A stretch of 5,597 nt of DNA from Bacteroidales bacterium. GTDB lineage: Bacteria; Bacteroidota; Bacteroidia; Bacteroidales; UBA7960. Numbering within the stretch: position 1 is the first letter of the stretch; every line of letters starts with the position of its first letter. Shown here piece after piece: positions 1 through 5,597 of the stretch. Location: contig SLNU01000258.1 of assembly GCA_007132865.1 (NCBI GenBank), forward strand, positions 1 through 5,597. Reading direction: 5' to 3'. The notes under the pieces are model-generated. The model saw only the letters and a program-made list of their open reading frames with translations. It did no database searches and was not told where the DNA came from. A program made the position numbers and the translations under genes.

Positions 1-967
1 TCTGAACCTCATCGACAGGCGATTTAAGCAGGGTGTTGGCCATCCCTGTGATTGCATTCATCGGGTTGCGGATCTCGTGGCTCAGGTTGGCCAGGAAGGC
101 GGATTTTGCCTGGTTTGCCTGTTCAGCGACCTCCTTGGCCTTGACCAGGTCCTCCTTTTCCCTCCTTTCCGAGATATCACGGGTCACACCCACGATCTCT
201 TCCACCAGGCCGGTTTCCGGACTGCTTACCACCTGGCTGTTGGTTTCCACCCAAAGATACTTCCCATCCTTTTTCCTGACACGATAACTCTCGATCAGGG
301 AGGCACACTTGTTATTGATGAGCGCCTCATGGTTGCTTTGAACATGCTTCAGGTCGTCGGGGTGGACCAGGTGGGAAACTGGTTTGCCAGTCAGCTCCTC
401 CGGTGTATACCCCAGCATCCGTTCGCATGCGGGAGAAACATACAGGAAGGTCTGGTCCCATCGGAACCGGGAAATGATATCGCTGGAATGATCTGCCAGC
501 AAGCGGTATTTCTGTTCGCTTTTTTGCAGGGCAAGACGCGATCCGGCCAGTTCGCGCTGGACTTTCAGGTGGTTCATGGCCTGCATGACCGTAGTCGGCA
601 ACATGCTGATGAAATGCTGGTCTTTGATCAAATAATCAAGGGCCCCGAGCTTCATCATGTCCACAGCGATCTTTTCGTCTCCGAAACCGGTAATGATGAC
701 AAATGGAATGTCAGGCCGGATTTGCTGAAGAGACCGCACCAGCTGTTCCCCGCTCATGTCTTCAAGGTGGAAGTCTATCAGGAACAAGGTGTCCAGATGA
801 CCCTGCTCCCTGACATGCCGCAAGGCATCCTCTCCGCTATAAAAACCCTGAGCGGGGAAAGATATCTTTTGAAGGGATTCACAGATCAGGGCGTTCAGGG
901 CCCTGTCATCCTCAATGACAACCACCCGCAAGGGGGCATCTCCATCACGCACCTGGGATTCTGGCAT
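1..967 (-). CDS. REC-PAS-histidine kinase (sensor, partial; C-terminus beyond window)
   Basis: This is a cytoplasmic signalling kinase. I read it by translating the reverse strand from the ATG at 967; the frame stays open for 322 codons to the window edge. Residues about 13-130 form a response-regulator receiver domain, with acidic residues E19, D20 and D21, phosphoacceptor D65 (in LIDFHLED), T93 (IITG) and K115 (LIKD). Residues about 149-267 form a PAS domain with its PAC end ([27 protein letters not shown]). A linker follows, then a HisKA H-box, [16 protein letters not shown], with H297 as phosphorylation site. The ATP-binding HATPase_c domain, and perhaps another receiver domain, must lie beyond position 1. 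No transmembrane segment is visible, so the input is probably cytosolic, through PAS or by phosphotransfer to the N-terminal receiver. The gene follows the cyclase by 50 bp on the same strand, which suggests an operon. There is no Shine-Dalgarno sequence before the start, as is common in Bacteroidota. The domain calls are firm; the signal sensed is unknown. Confidence 0.93.
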   Translation of the reverse strand, partial: MPESQVRDGDAPLRVVVIEDDRALNALICESLQKISFPAQGFYSGEDALRHVREQGHLDTLFLIDFHLEDMSGEQLVRSLQQIRPDIPFVIITGFGDEKIAVDMMKLGALDYLIKDQHFISMLPTTVMQAMNHLKVQRELAGSRLALQKSEQKYRLLADHSSDIISRFRWDQTFLYVSPACERMLGYTPEELTGKPVSHLVHPDDLKHVQSNHEALINNKCASLIESYRVRKKDGKYLWVETNSQVVSSPETGLVEEIVGVTRDISERREKEDLVKAKEVAEQANQAKSAFLANLSHEIRNPMNAITGMANTLLKSPVDEVQ

Positions 968-987
968 GGGTCGGTAAAAAATTCAAA

Positions 988-1017
988 CAAATATAAAGAA
1001 AATCAAGGAAATACAGA
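988..1017 (-). promoter_or_regulatory. Weak candidate Bacteroidota promoter before the kinase gene
   Basis: On the minus strand, TATATTTG (988-995) fits the Bacteroidetes -7 consensus TAnnTTTG exactly. TCTG (1014-1017), 18 bases upstream, is an imperfect match to the -33 element TTTG. Transcription would start only about 15 bases before the kinase ATG at 967. It may allow kinase expression independent of the cyclase, but the region is AT-rich and such matches arise by chance. Confidence 0.22.
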
Positions 1018-1800
1018 TCAGAAATCCCGGGAAGGAGGCATGTAGTGGATCTTTTCGAAAAATGCCGCATTGGGCAGCATCCCTTCGGGGTCTGCAGAAA
1101 AGATGGGTCTTAAGCGTTCCACAAAGTACATGCTCATCACCGTTTTGTTCTTTGTCAGGATTTTTCCCCTGAAGGTACATATGAAGGCATCGGAAACGGC
1201 GTTGAAGGTATCGCGCGAGATGTTTACCCTCCTGATTTCTCCGCTCTGAACCATCAGGCTGGACAGGTTTGCAGCCTTGCCCCAGATATCGTAGGCGAAT
1301 TTCCTTTTGCCGACCACTCCGGCCACAGCCTCCCCGGTGTGTATCCCCAGACGCAATTGAAAGGGAACGCGACCCTCTTTCACGGTACTTGTTGCCAGGC
1401 GGTCCACCGCGCGCTGTATCCAGAGGCCGGCCATGACGATTTTGTAAGGGTTGTACAAGTCCTCCTCCGGCAAGCCACCGGCACACATATAGCAGTCACC
1501 TATTGTCTTAATCTTTTCCAGGCCGAGGCTCTCCACAATATCATCGAATTCACCAAAATAGGTATCCAGCTTTCCCACCAGCTCTACAGGCGTGTAGGTG
1601 GAGGACCGGTTGGAAAAATTCTCTATATCGGCAAACAGCACACTTACATTGTTGTAGTAACGGGCCTTGACCGAACCGTATGCCAGCAATTCAGCAGCGA
1701 TCTTTTCCGGAAAAATGTTCATCAGCAAGGAGTTGGCATTGTCCCGCTCCTTCTGTAGCGCTTCTTCCTTCTCCTGCAGCTTTTTTTTCAGGTCCATCAC
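1018..1800 (-). CDS. Class III adenylate/guanylate cyclase, single catalytic domain
   Basis: This protein is predicted to make a cyclic nucleotide, probably cAMP, in the cytosol. It has 260 residues counted from GTG at 1800; the ATG at 1797 is an equally good start. An in-frame TAG at 1840-1842 limits any extension. Residues about 3-45 form a charged helical coiled coil like the signalling helix that usually links a sensor to a class III cyclase. The catalytic domain spans about 48-230: metal-binding D58 (VLFADIENF) and D102 (KTIGDCYMCAGG), adenine-selecting K98 and D171 (FAYDIWGK), the transition-state Asn N178, and a phosphate-binding Lys in RGKILTKNKT (K217). The transition-state Arg expected four residues after N178 (N-x-x-x-R) is Leu182, so activity may be reduced or absent. 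About 30 extra residues follow the domain. No sensor or membrane segment is fused, so the active dimer may depend on partners. It is probably co-transcribed with the kinase gene downstream and is divergent from actA. Confidence 0.93.
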   Translation of the reverse strand: MMDLKKKLQEKEEALQKERDNANSLLMNIFPEKIAAELLAYGSVKARYYNNVSVLFADIENFSNRSSTYTPVELVGKLDTYFGEFDDIVESLGLEKIKTIGDCYMCAGGLPEEDLYNPYKIVMAGLWIQRAVDRLATSTVKEGRVPFQLRLGIHTGEAVAGVVGKRKFAYDIWGKAANLSSLMVQSGEIRRVNISRDTFNAVSDAFICTFRGKILTKNKTVMSMYFVERLRPIFSADPEGMLPNAAFFEKIHYMPPSRDF

Positions 1801-2171
1801 CAGGCTGTTTCCAATAGGGTTATTCTCTCTGCAAGAATACTAAATTTTGGCCATTGTTTCATCTGTTCATTATTTGTTTTTTATAGGTCAGATGGAATCG
1901 CATGTGTGAACATATCAGCAGATGGGTAACATTGTGCACATGCTTATTTCATGGAATTTATTTTGAACCAATCTATATTAGCGGGCCGGGGTCGGACGGT
2001 TGTTAATTTTTTATAATTTTATCCCCGATGGCTTGATTTTATTGCTATTACGGCATTTATTCCCCTATTATCCGACTGAGCCTCAAATTGTTCTTTAAAT
2101 ATATAGATTGATTGATTCCTTTGGGTTTTTCTGACCAATGCTGGCTTAAATTAACCACAACCTGAACCAAC
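1801..2171. other. Divergent intergenic region between the cyclase and actA
   Basis: This 371-bp spacer is strongly AT-rich compared with both flanking genes, apart from a short GC island at about 1981-1999. No reading frame in it looks like a protein. It should hold the promoters for both divergent operons. I could not place either with confidence: TATTCTTG on the minus strand (1832-1839) and TTCCTTTG on the plus strand (2116-2123) each miss the TAnnTTTG consensus by one base and lack a well-spaced -33 TTTG. The bases just before the actA start (AACCACAACCTGAACCAAC) contain no Shine-Dalgarno sequence, which is normal for this phylum. Confidence 0.7.
1900..1943. repeat. Inverted repeat GCATGTG / CACATGC in the divergent spacer
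   Basis: GCATGTG (1900-1906) and CACATGC (1937-1943) are exact 7-bp inverted copies separated by 30 bases. The right arm overlaps the perfect 8-bp palindrome TGTGCACA (1933-1940). A direct repeat CAGATGG also lies at 1889-1895 and 1919-1925. It sits near the middle of the divergent promoter region, where an operator for a dimeric regulator would be expected. The protein that binds, if any, is unknown, and repeats this short can occur by chance. Confidence 0.3.
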
Positions 2172-3512
2172 ATGAAGTTTTTTTCCCTGTCAAACAAAAA
2201 ACACCTCCCGGCACTGATACCCATCCTGTTCCTTGTGTTGTGCGGCTTTGTTGTCACGGCGATGGTCGCCCCGGGTCCGCAGGAAGATACCATTCCAGCA
2301 GCCACCGAAGTTCCTGCAATGGACGATTTTCAGGAGATCGATGAATTACCGGGCGATACCGCGAATGCTGCCATGGATACCGTGACCACTGCCATGGATA
2401 CCGTGACCACTGCCATGGATACCGTGACCACTAGCATGGATACCGTGACCACTGCCATGGAGGCTGTTCCCGTTTCGGAGGGGCCATACACACGGTCGGA
2501 GCTGCGCAGGGGCGAACGGCTTTTTAAGGGGCTGGTCCCATTTGCAAGCGGCATGCATGATTGCGCTTCCTGCCACTACACCTCCCGCACAGACACCCTG
2601 AACTGGAACCCTTCGGCATACGATATGGCCAGGCTGTGGTCGCAGGATGACAGCTACAGCATCCGCCAGAAACTGGCCAACCCGGTGGGGATGCGGATGG
2701 TCGCCGACCATGCAGAAATGGCAATCACCCCGCAGGAGGAGAGGCAGCTGGAAGCCTATTTCGAAAGGCTGGCGGAAGCCGGACCCGGGGAGCTGAGAGC
2801 CATCCCTGTCAATGCGTTTATTTTCTGGGGGTTTGGACTGCTCATGGCACTGGCAGTGATCGACCTGCTGATTACCCGGAAGGTTCGTGCCAGGGCGTTC
2901 CATGTAATCATTATCATAATCGGATTGGTCGTCCACATGCAATATGCCGTGGCCGAGAGCCGGGCCCTGGGCCGCACCCAGGGGTATGAGCCTGACCAGC
3001 CCATCAAGTTCTCCCACCTGACCCATGCCGGGGAAAACGAAATCGATTGCAACTACTGCCATACCGTGGCCAATTTCAGCCTGAGCGCAGGCATCCCCTC
3101 CAACAACACCTGCCTGAACTGCCACAATGTGATACGGGAGGGAACGAACTCCGGACGTTTTGAGATCAACAAGATTCACCAGGCAGAAGCAAGCGGTGAG
3201 GCGGTTCGCTGGATACGCATCCACAAACTGCCCGACCATAGTTATTTCAGCCATGCCCAGCACGTGAACGCCGGCGGGGTGGCCTGCCAGGACTGCCACG
3301 GGGCGGTCGAGGAGATGCACCTGATCAGGCAGGTCGAAGACCTCTCAATGGGTTGGTGCCTGACCTGCCACCGGGATACCGGGGTGGACTTTCTGGACAA
3401 TCCCTATTACAAAATCTTTGAGCGACTGCACGAAGACATCCGTGCCGGGCGCATCGATGCCGTCACAGCTGCCCAGGTAGGCGGGGAAGACTGCATGAAA
3501 TGCCATTATTAA
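2172..3512 (+). CDS. actA: Alternative complex III subunit ActA, hexaheme c-type cytochrome
   Basis: ActA is the multiheme cytochrome subunit of alternative complex III and carries electrons from quinol oxidation on the periplasmic face to the next acceptor. The protein has 446 residues. Residues 12-33 are a hydrophobic signal or anchor; 34-105 are a low-complexity Thr/Ala/acidic linker holding a heptad repeat (67-94). Residues about 106-205 form a monoheme cytochrome domain (CASCH, 131-135), with M174, M176, M183 or H180 as possible distal ligand. Two hydrophobic segments follow (about 213-234 and 243-258, the latter with five consecutive Ile). The C-terminal pentaheme core has CxxCH motifs at 293, 314, 372, 396 and 441, with typical family stretches FSHLTHAG, SAGIPS, YFSHAQH and LSMGWCLTCH. 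ActA is generally described as pentaheme, so the sixth site comes from the N-terminal domain; I recall similar fused forms from Bacteroidales but could not check. The gene ends 24 bp before actB, its usual partner. No Shine-Dalgarno sequence is visible. Family assignment is firm. Confidence 0.94.
   Translation: MKFFSLSNKKHLPALIPILFLVLCGFVVTAMVAPGPQEDTIPAATEVPAMDDFQEIDELPGDTANAAMDTVTTAMDTVTTAMDTVTTSMDTVTTAMEAVPVSEGPYTRSELRRGERLFKGLVPFASGMHDCASCHYTSRTDTLNWNPSAYDMARLWSQDDSYSIRQKLANPVGMRMVADHAEMAITPQEERQLEAYFERLAEAGPGELRAIPVNAFIFWGFGLLMALAVIDLLITRKVRARAFHVIIIIIGLVVHMQYAVAESRALGRTQGYEPDQPIKFSHLTHAGENEIDCNYCHTVANFSLSAGIPSNNTCLNCHNVIREGTNSGRFEINKIHQAEASGEAVRWIRIHKLPDHSYFSHAQHVNAGGVACQDCHGAVEEMHLIRQVEDLSMGWCLTCHRDTGVDFLDNPYYKIFERLHEDIRAGRIDAVTAAQVGGEDCMKCHY
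2355..2459 (+). repeat. 21-bp in-frame tandem repeat, five units, inside actA
   Basis: Five head-to-tail 21-bp units, each beginning GATACCG and ending in an Ala or Ser codon plus ATG. The first unit (2355-2375) differs from the consensus at 4 of 21 bases. Units 2, 3 and 5 are identical, and unit 4 (2418-2438) has AGC in place of GCC. A fragment, GAGGCTGTT, follows. Because the unit is a whole number of codons, copy-number changes would keep the frame. Translated, it gives DTVTTAM heptads within residues 62-96, just before the first heme domain. Near-identity even at third codon positions points to recent expansion by slippage or recombination. It is not a CRISPR array, since there are no spacers. 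Confidence 0.95.
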
Positions 3513-3527
3513 ACGAGACCCACGAAC

Positions 3528-3536
3528 AGGAAAAAG
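3528..3536 (+). promoter_or_regulatory. Shine-Dalgarno-like site before actB
   Basis: AGG (3528-3530) followed by an A-rich run ends directly before the actB ATG at 3537, with six bases between AGG and the start. It supports this start codon. It is the most convincing purine-rich ribosome site in the window; the other genes show nothing comparable. Confidence 0.45.
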
Positions 3537-5597
3537 ATGGAAAAGAAATACTGGAAAAGCATCGGGGAGGTCCGGCCCTCTAACAGCCAGCAGTCTGACT
3601 ACAAGGAAGAAGCAGGCCAAGGACCGTCTTCGATCGACCTCCTTGCCAAAAAAACGGACGCCATGCCTGCCTCGCGCAGGGACTTTCTGAAATGGTGCGG
3701 CATCAGCTTTGTGTCGGCCACCGTTTTGTCGGCCTGTGAGAACCCGGTCAAAAAGGCCATTCCTTACCTTAACCAGCCTGAAGAGCTGATTCCCGGAAAG
3801 GCATCCTGGTATGCCTCCACCTACCTCAGCGGCAATGAATACTGTCCGGTGCTGGTAAAAAGCCGCGACGGGCGTCCGATCAAAATTGAAGGGAACACGC
3901 TCTCCTCCATCACCGGAGGAGGCACATCCGCCCGGGTGCAGGCATCTGTACTCAGCCTTTACGACGTTGGTGCCAGGTACAAAACCCCCCTGAAAAACGG
4001 GGAAGCCATTTCATGGGAAGAAGCAGACAGGGAAATTCTGACAGGCCTGATGCAGCCCGGCTCAGACGGCAAACGAAAGGTCCTGCTCACCCCCACCCTG
4101 CTTAGTCCGGCTACAAAGGCGCTGATCAATGAGGCCATGGAGCGCATTGTCGGACTGGAAACCGTGACGTGGGACGCCGTATCCTATGCAGCCATCAGGC
4201 AGGCTCACCTGGTCACCTCGGGCATGGCCGTCATCCCTGGCTATCGTTTTGATGCCGCCGAACTGGTCGTGAGCTTCAGTGCCGATTTTCTGGGCAGCTG
4301 GTTATCGCCGGTGGAATTTTCGAGGGCCTGGGCGAAAAACCGCAAACCCGGCAATGAAACGCCAATGTCCCGCCACATACAGTTTGAAAGCCATTTGTCA
4401 CTTACCGGTGCCAATGCAGACGAACGGATACCTGTTAAACCATCCGACGAACAAAAAATATTGATGGCCCTCTATGACGAAGTGGCCAGTGCAACCGGAA
4501 ACCCCACCCTGGGAGCCGAAACCATAGATTATGACGTCAGGGCACTGGCAGCTGATATCCTGCAGGGCCATGGTAAAACCCTTGTGGTATGTGGCCACGA
4601 CCATATCGACATGCAGCTGCTGGTGAACGGCATTAATTATATGGCGGGCAGCTATGGAGCCACGATAGATGACAGCCGCAGCCTGAACATTGGGATGGGC
4701 GATGAGCAGGCGTTTGAGCAATTGGTGAGGGATATGCAGGATGGCAATGTGGAGGCCATACTGTTTTACAAGACCAACCCGCTTTACCACAGCCCGGATC
4801 CAGAAGCTTTCCTGCAGGGACTGAAAAACACCCCGCTGAGCATTTCCTTTGCAAGTATGAAGGATGAGACCGCTCAGGAATGCACCTATGTGCTTCCGGA
4901 CCATCACTACCTGGAATCCTGGAACGATGCCGAGTTCAAGGCGGGTCACTTCAGCCTGTGCCAGCCACTGATCCATCCGCTCTTTAAGACCAGGCAGTTC
5001 CAGGACAGCCTGCTGGCATGGACCGGAATGGAGGAGGACTTCCATGCCTATCTGCAGCGCCACTGGGATCGTCACATTTTTCCGCAGCAGTCGTTTCACC
5101 AGGGCTTCGACAGCTTCTGGGTGGAGGCCCTGCAGTCTGGCGTGCACGACAACCCCCACCTGGGAGGGATACAGCTGAGTTGGACCGGCAATGGATTTGC
5201 AGATGCCTTTGATCGCTTGAGAGCATCCTCACGGGAGGCAGGCGAACTGGAGTATAGCCTGTTTACCAACATTGCCCTGGGTGACGGCAGCGATGCCAAC
5301 AACCCCTGGCTGCAGGAACTTCCCGACCCTGTCAGCTCGGTGACGTGGGACAATTTTGCGGCCATATCACCCGGGCAGGCGGAAACACTTGGACTGCACG
5401 AGGGGGATATGCTGCGAATCAATGACCGCATGGAGGTGCCGGTGCTGATCCAGCCCGGCCAGGCACGGGGCTGTATTTCCATCGCGCTGGGTTACGGCAG
5501 GACCCATGCCGGCAAAAGCGCCGACAAGCGGGGCGGCAACGCCTTCCTGCTGAGCCGGACAGATGGGCGTGGAAGGTATTTTTCAGGCAAAGTGGAA
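3537..5597 (+). CDS. actB: Alternative complex III subunit ActB, Mo-oxidoreductase-like (partial)
   Basis: ActB is the large periplasmic iron-sulfur subunit of alternative complex III. I translated it from the ATG at 3537; 687 codons are open to the window end, and the family is typically around 1,000 residues. It begins MEKKYWKSIGE, the conserved start of the extended Tat region in MoCo/4Fe4S-type proteins. A perfect twin-arginine motif SRRDFLK (46-52) and hydrophobic stretch follow, then a lipobox LSAC with C67. From about residue 90 it resembles molybdopterin oxidoreductases (WYASTYLSG; VKSRDGRPIKIEGN; later VCGHDH and KTNPLYHSPDP). There is no N-terminal CxxC cluster: C103 (NEYCPVLVK) stands alone where relatives have several Cys. 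This agrees with ActB, whose Mo-like half is known to lack the cofactor. The ferredoxin-like half with its Fe-S clusters should lie beyond 5597. The gene is co-transcribed with actA. Family assignment is firm; lipid attachment at C67 is inferred. Confidence 0.94.
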   Translation, partial: MEKKYWKSIGEVRPSNSQQSDYKEEAGQGPSSIDLLAKKTDAMPASRRDFLKWCGISFVSATVLSACENPVKKAIPYLNQPEELIPGKASWYASTYLSGNEYCPVLVKSRDGRPIKIEGNTLSSITGGGTSARVQASVLSLYDVGARYKTPLKNGEAISWEEADREILTGLMQPGSDGKRKVLLTPTLLSPATKALINEAMERIVGLETVTWDAVSYAAIRQAHLVTSGMAVIPGYRFDAAELVVSFSADFLGSWLSPVEFSRAWAKNRKPGNETPMSRHIQFESHLSLTGANADERIPVKPSDEQKILMALYDEVASATGNPTLGAETIDYDVRALAADILQGHGKTLVVCGHDHIDMQLLVNGINYMAGSYGATIDDSRSLNIGMGDEQAFEQLVRDMQDGNVEAILFYKTNPLYHSPDPEAFLQGLKNTPLSISFASMKDETAQECTYVLPDHHYLESWNDAEFKAGHFSLCQPLIHPLFKTRQFQDSLLAWTGMEEDFHAYLQRHWDRHIFPQQSFHQGFDSFWVEALQSGVHDNPHLGGIQLSWTGNGFADAFDRLRASSREAGELEYSLFTNIALGDGSDANNPWLQELPDPVSSVTWDNFAAISPGQAETLGLHEGDMLRINDRMEVPVLIQPGQARGCISIALGYGRTHAGKSADKRGGNAFLLSRTDGRGRYFSGKVE

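Noticed and set aside
77..1045. Long plus-strand open frame of 322 codons
   Set aside because: The opposite strand encodes a clear REC-PAS-HisKA protein with all catalytic motifs; the plus-strand product has no recognisable domain, so it is an antisense shadow.
1339..1758. Plus-strand frame opposite the cyclase, and the minus-strand frame at 983-1486
   Set aside because: Both overlap the cyclase gene, which explains the region completely.
1905..1920. CRP-like site TGTGAACATATCAGCA
   Set aside because: The right half is TCAGC rather than TCACA and the spacing is five, not six, so it is not a supportable CRP site.
2012..2017. TATAAT as a sigma70-type -10 box
   Set aside because: No -35 element lies at 16-18 bp, and Bacteroidota use a different promoter consensus; the stretch is simply AT-rich.
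1987..2027. CGGGG/CCCCG pair as a terminator or structured RNA
   Set aside because: The stem is only 5 bp with a 31-base loop. No terminator is expected between divergent genes.
2355..2459. Possible CRISPR-like or non-coding direct repeat array
   Set aside because: The units are directly adjacent with no spacers and are exact multiples of codons inside actA.
2346..3320. Long minus-strand open frame of 324 codons opposite actA
   Set aside because: actA has six CxxCH motifs and family-wide signatures. The antisense product is only its mirror, including a Gly-His-rich tail produced by the 21-bp repeat.
3825..3850. Missing Fe-S cysteines in ActB as a sign of decay
   Set aside because: Loss of the Mo-site and its N-terminal cluster ligands is typical for ActB, and the frame is intact throughout.
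4398..5159. Minus-strand open frame of 253 codons opposite actB
   Set aside because: It is fully inside the actB coding frame and has no domain signature.

Overview
This window most likely comes from a member of the Bacteroidota (Bacteroidetes), possibly near Bacteroidales or Marinilabiliales. The main evidence is the start of an alternative complex III (ACIII, act) operon. Its ActA has an N-terminal monoheme cytochrome domain fused to the pentaheme core, and its ActB starts with the long pre-Tat extension typical of this group. Start codons mostly lack a Shine-Dalgarno sequence, and a compact non-coding spacer is clearly more AT-rich than the genes. Genus cannot be told from the sequence alone.

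Layout. The left third (1-1800) is transcribed leftward and encodes signalling proteins. First in transcription order is a compact class III nucleotide cyclase (1800 to 1018). After 50 bp comes a REC-PAS-histidine kinase (967 to 1) that runs off the window. A 371-bp AT-rich spacer (1801-2171) separates this pair from a divergent rightward operon. That operon holds actA (2172-3512), a membrane-anchored multiheme c-type cytochrome, and actB (3537 to beyond 5597), a Tat-exported molybdopterin-oxidoreductase-like subunit. They are separated by 24 bp and are surely co-transcribed. actC-actF and a cytochrome oxidase would be expected downstream, outside the window.

Function. ActA and ActB are periplasmic-face subunits of ACIII, the quinol:electron acceptor oxidoreductase that replaces cytochrome bc1 in many Bacteroidota. 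The divergent cyclase and kinase could sense conditions and adjust expression through the shared spacer, but only their position suggests this.

The most unusual features are: (i) a near-perfect 21-bp tandem repeat inside actA that builds a Thr-rich heptad linker, in which every unit carries a match to the Bacteroidetes O-glycosylation motif D-(S/T)-(A/I/L/V/M/T); (ii) a cyclase that keeps both metal aspartates and the adenine-selecting Lys/Asp but has Leu where the transition-state Arg is expected. No CRISPR array, RNA gene, insertion sequence or clearly new multi-gene system was seen.
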